A DNA stretch of 64,000 bases from Pseudomonas sp. SCB32 (GCF_009189165.1 NZ_CP045118.1:2914001-2978000); one strand, 5' to 3'; numbered from the stretch's first letter, positions 28,415 through 37,820 are shown. Notes: a model not told the origin generated them from the sequence alone. Made by a program: numbers and translations.

Positions 28415-29572
28415 ATGCACGAAACACAAGGAGTCGTTCGCGGCATGTCCAGTGCCCGCGACGTCGAGGAAGTCGCCCAGGACCTGGCCCGCCAGCTGAT
28501 CCATCCGCACCTCGGTTTCGTGCTGTTCTTCTGCTCCGCCGAGTACGACCTGGCGGGCCTCGCCGCCGCGCTGGAGCAATACTTCGGCGGCATCGACCTG
28601 GCCGGCTGCACTACCGCCGGCGAGATCACGCCGCAGGGCTACGGCCGGGGCTGTGTCACCGCCGTGGGCTTCGACCTGCGCAGCTTCGCCATCTCCTGCG
28701 CGCTGGTGGACGAGATGGAGCGCTTCAGCCTGATCGATGCCCAGCAGATGGTCGAAGCTCTGGTGGCCGATTGCCGCAGCGCCAGTCTTGCCCCGATCAA
28801 GGAGCACAGCTTCGCCCTGACCCTGCTCGACGGGCTGTCCAGCCGCGAGGAGATCGTGCTCGCAGCGCTCAGCGCCGCGCTGGGCGCCATCCCGCACTTC
28901 GGCGGATCAGCCGGCGACGACAACCACCTGACCCATACCCACGTCTACTACCAGGGCCAGTTCCATACCGGCGCGGCAGTGGTGGTGTTGTTCAACACCT
29001 GGCTCGACTTCGAGGTGTTCACCACCCACCACGTAGTGCCCAGCGAGGAAAAGCTGGTGGTCACCCACGCCGACAGCGACAGCCGCCGTGTGCTGGAACT
29101 CAATGCCGAGCCTGCCGCGCTGGAGTTCGCGCGGCTGGTCGGGGTGCCGCTGGAGCAGCTGGACTTCTCGCTGTTTCCGGCGCACCCGCTGGCGGTGCGG
29201 GTGCGCGATCAGTACTACGTGCGCTCGATCCAGCAGGTCAACGACGACCTCAGCCTGACCTTCTACTGCGCGGTGGAGAACGGCATCGTCCTCACCGCCA
29301 TGAGCACCGGCCCGATGCTGCCGGGGCTCAAGGCGCAGTTCCAGCGCCTGCACGAACGCCTTGGGCCGCCGCTGCTGACCATCGGCTGCGACTGCTTCCT
29401 GCGTCGCCTGGAGCTGGAAGTGGCCGGCGATACCGAACCCACCGCCGAATTTCTCCGAAGCCAGCAGGTCATCGGCTTCAACACCTACGGAGAGCAGTTC
29501 AATGGCATGCATATCAACCAGACCTTCACCGGTGTTGTCATTGGACGCCCACGGGGCAACGGCGGACGCTGA
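28415..29572 (+). CDS. nosP: NosP, FIST-domain nitric-oxide-sensing heme protein
   Basis: The 385-residue protein has a FIST N domain (about 20-220) and a FIST C domain (about 225-380), with GCTTAGEITPQGYGRG and GGSAGDDN typical of the family. In P. aeruginosa NosP binds nitric oxide by heme and controls the kinase NahK, encoded next to it. That arrangement is kept here: nahK starts 71 bases before the nosP stop. The start ATG is at 28415; an internal ATG at 28445 is also possible. Confidence 0.88.
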   Translation: MHETQGVVRGMSSARDVEEVAQDLARQLIHPHLGFVLFFCSAEYDLAGLAAALEQYFGGIDLAGCTTAGEITPQGYGRGCVTAVGFDLRSFAISCALVDEMERFSLIDAQQMVEALVADCRSASLAPIKEHSFALTLLDGLSSREEIVLAALSAALGAIPHFGGSAGDDNHLTHTHVYYQGQFHTGAAVVVLFNTWLDFEVFTTHHVVPSEEKLVVTHADSDSRRVLELNAEPAALEFARLVGVPLEQLDFSLFPAHPLAVRVRDQYYVRSIQQVNDDLSLTFYCAVENGIVLTAMSTGPMLPGLKAQFQRLHERLGPPLLTIGCDCFLRRLELEVAGDTEPTAEFLRSQQVIGFNTYGEQFNGMHINQTFTGVVIGRPRGNGGR

Positions 29573-32129
29573 CCTGCGGGCGCGCATCGACGAGCTGGAG
29601 CGTGACAAGCGCAAGCTGCAGCGGATCAATGCGGCGCTGATCGAGCGCGTCGAGTCCGCCACCTCGCGTGGCGACAACGCCTATGGTGCCTTCCAGCACT
29701 CCGTGGTGCTGGCCGAGCAGGTTCGCGAGCGCACCGACGCCCTGAGCCAGGCGATGGTCGAGCTGAAATCCAGCAACCAGCTGCTCAGCGATGCCCGCCT
29801 GCGCGCCGAGACCGCGCACCAGCACCTGCTGGACGCCGTCGAGAGCATCTCCGACGCCTTCGTGCTGTTCGATCCGCGGCAGCGCATCGTGCTCTACAAC
29901 GAGCGTTTCCGCGCCTTCTGGGCACAAACCCGTGCCCGTGTCGGCGCCGGTACGCGGCTTTCAGAGGTGCGCCGGCTGGCGCAGAGCAGCGGGCTGATCG
30001 TCGAAGAACAGCGCAGCAGCGACGACGAACACACCCTCTACCGTCTGCGCAACGACCGCTGGGTGCGGGTCACCGAGCGGCCGACCCGCGATGGCGGACT
30101 GGTGGTGCTCTATAGCGATATCACCGAGATCAAGCAGAGCGAGATGGTCCGTCGCGAGCAGGCGGTGGCGCAGAAGTCGCACCTGCTGCAGCGCGCCGTC
30201 GACAATCTGTCCCAGGGCGTGGCCATGGTCAGCGCCGACGGCGCGCTGGAACTGTGGAACCGGCGTTTCCTGGAGCTTTGCGGGCTGGCGCCGATCGAGG
30301 CGCATCGTCCCTTCGCCGAGGTCATGGCGGACAGCGAGCTGCCGCTGCTGACCCCGCGCAGCCGACCGTGCAAGGGTGAGGCGGAGGGGGCGATCGAACA
30401 GCGCCTGTACGACGGCCGCATGCTGGAAATCCGCACCCACGCGCTGCCCACCGGCGGCTTCGTCAATACCTTCACCGACATCACCGAGCGCTATCGCCAC
30501 GCCGAGGCCCTGCGCGAAAGCGAGCGCTGGATTCGCCTGATCACCGACCAGGTGCCGGCGCTGATCGCCTACCTGAGCGCCGACCTCGACTACGACTTCA
30601 CCAACAAGGTCTACGAAGAGTGGTACCGCTGGCCCAGCGGCTCGATGCTCGGGCGCAACCTGCGCGAGGTGCACAGCGCCGAGCACTGCCAGCGCCTGGA
30701 ACCGTATTTCGAGCGTGCGCTGTCAGGCGAGAGCGTCACCTTCGAGATCGCCGAGACCAATCTTTCCGGGCAGGAGCGCTACATGCAGCGCTCCTACGTG
30801 CCCAACCGCCAGGCCGACGGCACGGTGACCGGCTTGTTCGTGCTGATCCGCGATATCACCGAGCGCCGCCGCACCGCCGAGGCACTACACCAGGCCTACC
30901 AGAATCTCGAGCAGCGAGTACGCGAGCGCACCGCCGAGCTGACCAGCCTGAACGACCAGCTCAAGCGCGAGATCGACGAGCGCAGCCAGGTCGAGGCGCG
31001 CCTGCGCGAGGCCAAGCGCGAGGCAGAGCAGGCCAACCTGTCGAAGACCAAATTCCTCGCCGCCGTCAGCCACGACCTGCTGCAGCCGCTGAACGCCGCG
31101 CGGCTGTTCACCAGCGCATTGCAGGAGCGCGGCGGTGACGCCCTGGTGCGCAACATCAGCCAGTCGCTGGAGGACGTGGAGAACCTGCTTGGCACCCTGG
31201 TGGACATCTCCAAACTGGACGCCGGGGTGATCAAGCCGGACATCGCCGCCTTCGACGTCGGCGAGCTGCTCGGCAATCTCGCCGCCGAGTACCGCCAGGT
31301 GGCCGCCAGCGAAGGCCTTGCACTGGACTTCGTGCCTTGCGGCGCGCAGGTGCGCAGCGACATGCAGTTGCTGGCCCGCATCCTGCGCAATCTGCTCTCC
31401 AACGCCATCCGCTATACCCCCGGCGGCCGCGTGCTGCTGGGCTGCCGGCGGCGCCGGCACGGGTTGTGGATCGAGGTCTGGGACACCGGCATCGGCATCG
31501 CCGACGACAAGCTCGGGGAGATTTTCCAGGAGTTCAAGCGTGGCGATGTGCAGCGATTCCACCAGGATCGCGGGCTCGGACTGGGGCTGGCCATCGTCGA
31601 CAAGATCGCGCGGATGCTCGGGCACCGCATCCACGTGGAATCGGTGCCGGGCAAGGGCTCGCGCTTCGCCATCGAAGTACCCCTGGCGCGGCGTGTAGCC
31701 CGCGTTGCGCCGGAGCCTGCGCGTACTACTGACGATCTGCTCGAACGTCTGCGCGGCTCGCGTGTCTGGGTGCTGGATAACGATGCCTCGATCTGCGCCG
31801 GCATGCGCACGCTGCTGGAAGCCTGGGGTTGCCGGGTGGTGACGGCGCTGTCCGAAGAAGACCTGGCGCGCCAGGTCGACAACTTCCATGCCGAGTCGGA
31901 TCTGCTGATCGTCGACTATCACCTGGACGACGGGTTGAATGGCGTCGATGCGGTGGCCTCGATCAACGCCCGGCGCGGTACTCCGCTACCGGCGCTGATG
32001 ATCACGGCCAACTACAGCAACGAGCTCAAGCAGCAGGTCCGTGAACTGGGCTACATGCTGATGCACAAGCCGGTACGGCCGATGAAGCTGAAGACCGCGC
32101 TGTGCCACCTGATGGATCGTAGCGGCTGA
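29502..32129 (+). CDS. nahK: NahK (ErcS'), multi-PAS hybrid histidine kinase
   Basis: The 875-residue cytoplasmic sensor has an N-terminal coiled coil, three PAS-like domains (about 95-460), a second coiled coil, HisKA with the phospho-His524 in AAVSHDLLQPLN, an HATPase domain (NLLSNAIRY; DTGIGIAD), and a C-terminal receiver with the phospho-acceptor Asp805 in VDYHLDD. It relays the NosP signal to HptB in P. aeruginosa and to ErbR-related control. The ATG at 29502 has GGAGAG seven bases upstream, inside nosP, so the genes are translationally coupled. Confidence 0.9.
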   Translation: MACISTRPSPVLSLDAHGATADADLRARIDELERDKRKLQRINAALIERVESATSRGDNAYGAFQHSVVLAEQVRERTDALSQAMVELKSSNQLLSDARLRAETAHQHLLDAVESISDAFVLFDPRQRIVLYNERFRAFWAQTRARVGAGTRLSEVRRLAQSSGLIVEEQRSSDDEHTLYRLRNDRWVRVTERPTRDGGLVVLYSDITEIKQSEMVRREQAVAQKSHLLQRAVDNLSQGVAMVSADGALELWNRRFLELCGLAPIEAHRPFAEVMADSELPLLTPRSRPCKGEAEGAIEQRLYDGRMLEIRTHALPTGGFVNTFTDITERYRHAEALRESERWIRLITDQVPALIAYLSADLDYDFTNKVYEEWYRWPSGSMLGRNLREVHSAEHCQRLEPYFERALSGESVTFEIAETNLSGQERYMQRSYVPNRQADGTVTGLFVLIRDITERRRTAEALHQAYQNLEQRVRERTAELTSLNDQLKREIDERSQVEARLREAKREAEQANLSKTKFLAAVSHDLLQPLNAARLFTSALQERGGDALVRNISQSLEDVENLLGTLVDISKLDAGVIKPDIAAFDVGELLGNLAAEYRQVAASEGLALDFVPCGAQVRSDMQLLARILRNLLSNAIRYTPGGRVLLGCRRRRHGLWIEVWDTGIGIADDKLGEIFQEFKRGDVQRFHQDRGLGLGLAIVDKIARMLGHRIHVESVPGKGSRFAIEVPLARRVARVAPEPARTTDDLLERLRGSRVWVLDNDASICAGMRTLLEAWGCRVVTALSEEDLARQVDNFHAESDLLIVDYHLDDGLNGVDAVASINARRGTPLPALMITANYSNELKQQVRELGYMLMHKPVRPMKLKTALCHLMDRSG

Positions 32130-32174
32130 GCGCCGGCAGGCACGCATGAGCACTGCCGGCGCCAGGGATTGTCG

Positions 32175-32840
32175 TCAGCGGCGCAGGTAGGCGGAAAAGT
32201 CGATGTCGCTGGCGCTCAGGATGGCCTGCACGCGGTTGTGCACCTTGAGCTTGTGCAGGATCGCCGAAACGTGGGCCTTCACGGTGGTTTCGGCGATCTC
32301 CAGGTTGTAGGCGATCTGCTTGTTCGACTCGCCCTTGGTCATGCGTTCGAGCACCAGCAGTTGCTTGCGCGTCAGCGCCTGCAGAAGCTCCGACGGGATG
32401 CTGTGCTCCTCGTGGCTGTTGCGCCGCGGCGAACTCTTCTGGGTGCGAATGATGTCCGACGGCAGGTAGACGTTGCCGTTGAGAATCTGCTCGATGGCCT
32501 CGGTCATCTGCAGTCGCGGCGAGGACTTGGTGATGAAGCCCACCGCGCCATAGGTGATGGCTTGCAACACCACCTGCTTGTCCTGCTCGGCGGAGACGAT
32601 CACCACCGGAATGGTCGGTGCCTCGTTGCGCAGGCTCATCAGGCCGTTGAGCCCATGCATGCCGGGCATGTTCAGGTCGAGCAGGATCAGGTCGAGATCG
32701 TCGTGTTCCTGGGTCAGGTCCAGGGCGCTGTCGAGGTCGGCAGTCTCCATCACTTCGCTGCCGGGGAAGCCGTCGGCGATTACGTTATGGATGGCCTCGC
32801 GGAACAGCGGGTGATCGTCGGCGATCAGGATCTTGTACAT
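32175..32840 (-). CDS. erbR: ErbR (AgmR/ExaE), LuxR-type response regulator
   Basis: The 221-residue regulator has a receiver domain with Asp55 in [10 protein letters not shown] and a C-terminal LuxR-type HTH (about 155-210; [20 protein letters not shown]). In Pseudomonas this regulator is the master activator of PQQ-dependent ethanol oxidation. Convergent with nahK, it lies at the downstream end of the minus-strand operon and could be co-transcribed with it, 80 bases behind the CXXCW gene. Confidence 0.9.
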   Translation of the reverse strand: MYKILIADDHPLFREAIHNVIADGFPGSEVMETADLDSALDLTQEHDDLDLILLDLNMPGMHGLNGLMSLRNEAPTIPVVIVSAEQDKQVVLQAITYGAVGFITKSSPRLQMTEAIEQILNGNVYLPSDIIRTQKSSPRRNSHEEHSIPSELLQALTRKQLLVLERMTKGESNKQIAYNLEIAETTVKAHVSAILHKLKVHNRVQAILSASDIDFSAYLRR

Positions 32841-32920
32841 GGCCTACACCTCGTTGTTGTCGTTATGGGTGGCGAGCGGCTTGCGGTCGCAGGTTGCTTC
32901 CAAGGTTGCAGCTTCCAGGG

Positions 32921-33487
32921 TCACGGCTGCAGGGGTTGCGGCTGGGCGTCCTGCAGGGGCAGCCCTGCCTGTTCCCAGGCGTCGATACCGTCACGGTACC
33001 AGTAGAGGCTGGCGTAGCCCAGCGCATGCGCCCGACGGATGGCGTTCCAGCTCAACCAGCAGTCGGAACGGCAGTAGAACACCAGTGGGCGCCTGGCGTC
33101 GCCCGCGGTCAGGCGCTGCAGGTTGTCGGCGAAGTAAGCTTGCCAGCGGGGCTCCAGCGCGCCGTTGCCGGTATTGGCCAGCCACAGGCTGCCGGGCAGG
33201 TTGCGGTGCTTCTCATCCTCGACGAACTGGCCGTTCAGCCAGGTGCGGCGATAGACATCCACCAGTCGGGTTTGCGGCTCGCGCTTGAGCAGCGCCTGAA
33301 GGGCGGGGGTGTCGAGGGTGGTGGCATGCTCGGCGGACGGCGGCGTGGGGCTGCGGTACTGGGTCAGGCGGTAGCCGTCGGCGGAAAACAGCGGCGTATC
33401 GCCGGCCTGCGCGGTCGGGAGCGCGAGAGTCAGGCTGAACAGGCACGCGGCCAGGCAGCCGTTCAGTGCGGAGGCAGGGCGAGGCAT
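32921..33487 (-). CDS. PQQ-dependent catabolism-associated CXXCW-motif protein
   Basis: The 188-residue protein has a signal peptide (about 1-27) and a rhodanese-like domain with CRSDCW, the signature of this family that travels with PQQ alcohol dehydrogenases. It is likely exported; Cys chemistry suggests a redox or heme/metal handling role. It follows the ABC permease gene after 106 bases that include a TACCAA motif, so it may have its own promoter too. Confidence 0.85.
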   Translation of the reverse strand: MPRPASALNGCLAACLFSLTLALPTAQAGDTPLFSADGYRLTQYRSPTPPSAEHATTLDTPALQALLKREPQTRLVDVYRRTWLNGQFVEDEKHRNLPGSLWLANTGNGALEPRWQAYFADNLQRLTAGDARRPLVFYCRSDCWLSWNAIRRAHALGYASLYWYRDGIDAWEQAGLPLQDAQPQPLQP

Positions 33488-33576
33488 GGCGGTATCTCTA
33501 TATCGTTCTTTTTGTAGTGGCCATTACATGCCAGCCGCGCACCTTTGGAAATTCGACGTGCGGAGGGGCGAACCAG

Positions 33577-33590
33577 TACCAAAGTAGTAG
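33577..33590. promoter_or_regulatory. TACCAA-N3-AGTAG-type motif upstream of the CXXCW gene
   Basis: The plus strand reads TACCAAAGTAGTAG. It lies about 90 bases upstream of the CXXCW gene, which is on the minus strand, so its orientation is opposite to the gene. It matches sites at 37429, 37905, 41263, 43984 and 46581. Confidence 0.6.
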
Positions 33591-33593
33591 ATT

Positions 33594-34412
33594 TCACCCC
33601 TTGCGCAGCGCGGCGTGTTGCGGGTTGAAGGTGAGCACGGCGAGGCTGGCGAAGAGCAGTGTCAGGCCCAGGCAGACGCCAGCCGCCAGCGGGTTGAAGC
33701 GTTCGTAGAGGGCGAAGCGCACCAGTTCCACGGCATGGCTGAACGGGTTCAGCGCGCACAGCCAGTACAGCCACTGGCTGGCCTCGCGCATCTTCCACAG
33801 CGGGTAGAGCGCTGAAGACAGGAAGAACAGCGGGAAGATGACGAAATTCATCACCCCGGCGAAGTTTTCCAGCTGGCGGATGCCATTGGACAGCAGCAGC
33901 CCCAGCGCGCCCAGCAGCAGGGCGGCGAGCAACAGTGCGGGGAGGGCTGCGACCAGTCCCATGGCCGGCGGCTGCACGCCGTAGAGCCAGGCGATGAGCA
34001 GGAAGGCGTAGACCTGCAGCAGCGACACCAGCGCGGTTGCCAGCAGCTTGCTCGCCAGCAGGAAGGCGCGCGGCAGCGGGCTGGTCAGCAGCACGCGCAT
34101 GCTGCCCATCTCGCGGTCGTAGACCATCGATAGCGAGCCCTGCATGCCGTTGAACAGCAGGATCATGCAGCACAGCCCCGGCACGATGTAGGTCTCATAG
34201 GTGACGTAGGTATCGTAGGGCTCGATGATCGAGATGCCCAGCGCGGCGCGAAAGCCGGCGGCGAACACCAGCAGCCAGAGCAGCGGCCGCACCAGCGCGC
34301 TGAGGAAGCGCGAGCGCTGCAGGACGAAGCGCAGCCACTCGCGCACGACGATGCCGCGCAGGCATTGCCAGTAAGCGGCCGGGCCGAAGCGCGGATTCTC
34401 CAGGGCGCTCAT
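33594..34412 (-). CDS. ABC-2 type permease of the PQQ-alcohol-dehydrogenase-associated system
   Basis: The 272-residue inner-membrane protein has about six hydrophobic spans and the ABC-2 export permease plan: the long first half around YETYIVPGLCCMILLFNGMQ, then the LTSPLPRAFLLASK coupling segment. The start at 34412 overlaps the ATPase stop as ATGA. With the ATPase it forms an exporter or efflux system conserved next to PQQ alcohol dehydrogenases; the substrate is unknown. Confidence 0.88.
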   Translation of the reverse strand: MSALENPRFGPAAYWQCLRGIVVREWLRFVLQRSRFLSALVRPLLWLLVFAAGFRAALGISIIEPYDTYVTYETYIVPGLCCMILLFNGMQGSLSMVYDREMGSMRVLLTSPLPRAFLLASKLLATALVSLLQVYAFLLIAWLYGVQPPAMGLVAALPALLLAALLLGALGLLLSNGIRQLENFAGVMNFVIFPLFFLSSALYPLWKMREASQWLYWLCALNPFSHAVELVRFALYERFNPLAAGVCLGLTLLFASLAVLTFNPQHAALRKG

Positions 34413-35140
34413 GCGCAGGCCTCCAGGCGGGTCAGGCGTTCGAAGGTGCGCTCCAGATTGCCGGCATCCGGCGCGCAGATGTCCTGGGCTTCGCCACGGG
34501 CCACCAGGCGGCCGCGATCGACCAACAGCAGCGCGTCCTCGCCGCGGACTTCGTCCAGCAGGTGAGTGGTCCAGAGCACCGCCAGGCCGTCTTCGCGGCA
34601 CAGTCGGCGCACATGGTTGTTGAGGGCCTGGCGCGCCGCAGGGTCGAGGCCGACGCTGGCTTCGTCGAGCAGCAACAGGCGCGGGCGATGCAGCAGGGCG
34701 CGGGCAATCTCCACCCGACGTCGGTGCCCGCCATTGAGCGCGCGGACCTTGTCGCGGCGACGATCCTGCAACTGCTGGCGGGCCAGCTCGGCGTCGATCC
34801 GCTCGTTCGCCACGCTGCGCGGCAGGCCGTGCAGGGCGGCGTGGTAGCGCAGGTTCTGCTCCACGCTCAGGTCCAGGTCCAGGGTGCTCTGCTGGAACAC
34901 CACGCCCAGCTCCCGCAACGCCAGGCGCGGCTGGCGACGGAGGCTGCAACCGAGTACCTCGATCTCGCCCTGCTGCAAGTCGTAGAGGCGGGTGAGCAGG
35001 GCGACCAGCGTGGACTTTCCGGCTCCGTTGGGCCCCAGTAGTGCGGTGAAGCGCCCGGCCGGCAGCTCGAAGTCGAGGCCGTCCAGAGCGCGGCGGGGGC
35101 CGAAGGCGAAGCTCAAATCGCGGACCGTGAGAGCGTTCAT
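34409..35140 (-). CDS. ABC transporter ATP-binding protein of the PQQ-associated system
   Basis: The 243-residue ATPase has Walker A (GPNGAGKST), Q-loop (VFQQSTLD), Walker B (LLLLDEASVGLDP) and H-loop (WTTHLLDEV). The signature motif is altered: LNGGHRRRV instead of LSGGQ. The start at 35140 overlaps the beta-propeller stop as ATGA and gives the usual length. It energises the permease encoded next. Confidence 0.88.
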   Translation of the reverse strand: MNALTVRDLSFAFGPRRALDGLDFELPAGRFTALLGPNGAGKSTLVALLTRLYDLQQGEIEVLGCSLRRQPRLALRELGVVFQQSTLDLDLSVEQNLRYHAALHGLPRSVANERIDAELARQQLQDRRRDKVRALNGGHRRRVEIARALLHRPRLLLLDEASVGLDPAARQALNNHVRRLCREDGLAVLWTTHLLDEVRGEDALLLVDRGRLVARGEAQDICAPDAGNLERTFERLTRLEACA

Positions 35141-36105
35141 GGCGTCACCACCACGCCCCAGGGATAGCGGCCGACCTTGATGGACTTGGTGACCTTGCGC
35201 GATGCCACGTCGATCACCGACACATCGCCGCTGACGCCGTTGGTGGCGAGCAGGGTCTTCTCGTCCGGAGTGAACGCCAGGTGCCAAACGCGGCGGCCCA
35301 CCAGCAGGTAGTCGAGCACCTCGAAGGTCTTTGCATCGACGACCGCCACGTGGTTGGCCGGGCCGAGGGCGACGAAGGCGGTCTTGCCGTCGTCGGTGAG
35401 CTTCACGCCCACTGGCTGCACTTTGTCCGGGTGTACGCCCTGGATGGCGAAGCGCAGGGTCTTGAGAATCTTGCGGCTGGCGGTGTCGACCACGCTGACG
35501 GTGCCGCCGATCTCCGCCGAGACCCAGACCTGCGAGCCGTCGCGGGTGAATTCCGCATGGCGCGGGCGCTGGTCCACCAGGGTACTGTCCACCAGCTTCT
35601 GCGTCGATGTATCGATCCAGTGCAGCATGTTGGTGGTCTCGCTGGTGTTCACCGCCCACTTGCCGTCCGGGCTCACCGCCATGCCTTCGGGCTCGACGCC
35701 GACGTCGATCTGGCCAAGCACCTTGGCAGTCTCGGTATCGACCACGGTAACCAGCGCATCGTCCTCGTTGGAGATGTACAGCCAGCGGTCGTTGGGGTGC
35801 AGGGCGAACTGCTCGGGGTCGGCGCCCGAGGGCAGCTGCCTGATGATCTTGCGGCTGGCGAGATCGAGCACCTGCACCGTGTCCGAATCGCTCGCGCAGA
35901 TGTACAGCAGCTTGTTGTCGTGGGACAGCGCCAGGCCGCGCGGACGCTTGCCGGTGTCGATGGTGCCGGTGACGGCCAGGGTGTCCAGGTCGATGACGCT
36001 GAGGTTGTTGTCCTTCTCGTTGGACACATAGGCGGTGGCGGCGAAGGCCGTGGGCACCAGACCGAGCGCGAGGCTCAGGCAGGAGAGGGCAAGCAGGCGG
36101 GGCAT
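35137..36105 (-). CDS. Periplasmic YVTN-type beta-propeller protein, PQQ-associated
   Basis: The 322-residue protein has a signal peptide (about 1-23, ending AFAATA) followed by about seven YVTN-like repeats such as AYVSNEKDNNLSVIDLDT and its variants. It belongs to the beta-propeller family found beside PQQ-dependent alcohol catabolism genes. It may bind the dehydrogenase or cofactor in the periplasm. It starts at 36105 with GAGG upstream. Confidence 0.87.
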   Translation of the reverse strand: MPRLLALSCLSLALGLVPTAFAATAYVSNEKDNNLSVIDLDTLAVTGTIDTGKRPRGLALSHDNKLLYICASDSDTVQVLDLASRKIIRQLPSGADPEQFALHPNDRWLYISNEDDALVTVVDTETAKVLGQIDVGVEPEGMAVSPDGKWAVNTSETTNMLHWIDTSTQKLVDSTLVDQRPRHAEFTRDGSQVWVSAEIGGTVSVVDTASRKILKTLRFAIQGVHPDKVQPVGVKLTDDGKTAFVALGPANHVAVVDAKTFEVLDYLLVGRRVWHLAFTPDEKTLLATNGVSGDVSVIDVASRKVTKSIKVGRYPWGVVVTP

Positions 36106-36128
36106 GGCGAATTCCTCTGTGATGCGTG

Positions 36129-37331
36129 TTATGGCCGGGCGTCGGCGAGGTGGCACTGGCTTTCCGGGGCGTCGAGGCCGAGGCTGTCCAGTTCGCTGGC
36201 AGGGTGCAGGAAGCCTTCCTGCGGCGAGGTGCCGACCAGGGCGCGCGGTTGCACCAGTGGAATCGGCTGGCGCAGCTGGCCGTCCCAGGAGCGGTAGCCG
36301 AGCTTGTAGCCCTTGAAGCCGTCCAGTGGCAGGTCAGGGGACAGCGACAGCGTGCGGATCGCCATGGGGTCGGCGCTGCGCAGCCGAGTGACGGCGCTGG
36401 CGACGCTGCGCACGGCGATCCAGGCGGCGAAGTCGCGGTCGTTCATCCAGCGCCCGGCGTGCTCCTCGAAGCGCTTCTGCAGCTGCGCGGCGCCATAGGT
36501 TTCCACGGTTTTGTGCCAGCCGGTGGCGACCAGCCCCTGGGTGCCGGCCACGGGGCGCGGCAGCCAGGTGTTGTAAGGCACGTATTCGCCGAAGTCGCCG
36601 TGCTCGTCGGCCACCAGCACGGCGTCGTAATCCTCGCTGGACTGGGTGAACAGCGCCATGTCTGCCTGGGCGCTGCGGCGTTGGTCGTTGTCGAAGGTGA
36701 AGGGCTTCTCCTCGACTATCTTCGCGCCGAAGCGCTTGGCCGAACGGCGCAGGGCATTGGCGTAGGCGGCGTCTTCCGGGCGCCGGCCGACGATCAAGAG
36801 CCAGCGCGTCCACTTGCGCAGCACCAGGAACTGGGTGAGGGCGTCGGTCAGCATCAGCCGGCTGGGCAGGGTGTGCAGCACGTTCGGCGCGCACTGGCTG
36901 GCGCGCAGTTCGTCATCGGCGGCACCGGCATTGAACAGCAGGCTGTCCGGCAGGGCGGCGGACAGTTGGCGCAGGGTGTCGGCGGGGGCGTTGACCACGA
37001 ACAGACGCAGGCCGGCGTCGTGCAGGCGCTTGGCTTCGGTGAGCAGCTTTTCCGGGGTGTCGGTGCTGGCGGCTTCCAGGCTGTAGTGGTGCTTGAGGAA
37101 GCGCCCGGTGCTGTTGCTGTCGGTGATTGCCAGCTCGGCGCCGCGCACGCCGGCATCGGTGGGTTCGGGGATGACATTGGACAGCAGCGGGCCGGGATCG
37201 GGCGTGTAGCCCAGGTAGCCGATACGAACCTCCAGCGCCGGAGCCTCGTTAGCGCGCGCGGCAAGGCTGAGCGATGCGGCGCAGGCGACCGCGAGCAGAT
37301 AGGCCACGCCGTGCAGGACGAACTGGCGCAT
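36129..37331 (-). CDS. ABC-type substrate-binding protein, PQQ alcohol-dehydrogenase system
   Basis: The 400-residue protein has a signal peptide (about 1-27) and a Leu/Ile/Val-like binding fold. It leads the minus-strand operon that continues with the beta-propeller, ABC ATPase, permease and CXXCW genes. AAGGAG is upstream of the ATG at 37331. This family is restricted to PQQ alcohol-oxidation loci; its ligand is not known. A motif site at 37429 lies in the divergent promoter region. Confidence 0.88.
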   Translation of the reverse strand: MRQFVLHGVAYLLAVACAASLSLAARANEAPALEVRIGYLGYTPDPGPLLSNVIPEPTDAGVRGAELAITDSNSTGRFLKHHYSLEAASTDTPEKLLTEAKRLHDAGLRLFVVNAPADTLRQLSAALPDSLLFNAGAADDELRASQCAPNVLHTLPSRLMLTDALTQFLVLRKWTRWLLIVGRRPEDAAYANALRRSAKRFGAKIVEEKPFTFDNDQRRSAQADMALFTQSSEDYDAVLVADEHGDFGEYVPYNTWLPRPVAGTQGLVATGWHKTVETYGAAQLQKRFEEHAGRWMNDRDFAAWIAVRSVASAVTRLRSADPMAIRTLSLSPDLPLDGFKGYKLGYRSWDGQLRQPIPLVQPRALVGTSPQEGFLHPASELDSLGLDAPESQCHLADARP

Positions 37332-37428
37332 GGGGCGACTCCTTGTTTCTGGGTCGACAGGTTGTTCTGTCGCCAGCATAGGAATCGCTCGGGGCGCGGC
37401 AAATATGCAGAAAGTACCGTTGGGGCAG

Positions 37429-37442
37429 TACCAAGGTAGTAG
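37429..37442 (+). promoter_or_regulatory. TACCAAGGTAGTAG motif in divergent promoter region
   Basis: It lies 97 bases upstream of the minus-strand operon and 60 bases upstream of the 52-residue gene. A TAGGAT sequence about 22 bases downstream could be the -10 of the plus-strand gene. Confidence 0.65.
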
Positions 37443-37502
37443 GTTGCGCGCCGCGCCTGCGCCCTAGGATGGCGACACAATAACCAGAAGAGAAACGTCG
37501 CC

Positions 37503-37661
37503 ATGCGTATCGCCGTCACTCTCGTCCTGCCGATCCTGCTGATGCTCAGCCTGCTCGGTTTCGATTTCATCTATGCCCGCAACAGCTATCCGAGTCCGGT
37601 CGAGGTGCGTGCGCCGGCCGGGCCGGTGGGCTGCATCCTCACTTGCCGCCACGCGCCTTAG
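37503..37661 (+). CDS. Small 52-residue membrane/secreted protein of unknown function
   Basis: The frame has an ATG at 37503, AGAAGAG about ten bases upstream, and a TAG at 37659. The product has a hydrophobic N-terminal segment (about 5-20, VTLVLPILLMLSLLGFDFIY), then a short tail with CILTC, so two Cys lie three residues apart. It follows a PQQ-locus motif in the right orientation. The family is unknown to me; it could be a membrane peptide of the alcohol oxidation system. Confidence 0.6.
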   Translation: MRIAVTLVLPILLMLSLLGFDFIYARNSYPSPVEVRAPAGPVGCILTCRHAP

Positions 37662-37708
37662 ACGGACGCTCATTCCGTGTCGTTATCGAGTCCGGGAGTG
37701 GCGCTTGG

Positions 37709-37820
37709 TTCGCGAGCAAGCTCGCTCTTACAGGTCTGTGCCGAGCTGCTCTTCGTAGGAGCGAGCTTGCTCGCGAACAGCCTGTAGGGCGGATAACGCC
37801 TGTGGCGTTATTCGCCCTAC
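37709..37820. repeat. REP palindromes
   Basis: Two 23-base inverted copies of GTAGGAGCGAGCTTGCTCGC type (37709-37731 and 37755-37777) are followed by a hairpin of GTAGGGCGGATAACGCC with its complement (37784-37820). They occupy the gap between the small gene and the pedF promoter. Nothing else is visible in 37662-37900. Confidence 0.85.

Noticed and set aside
37709..37820. Possible CRISPR array
   Set aside because: There are only inverted REP copies with no regular spacers, and no cas genes in the window.
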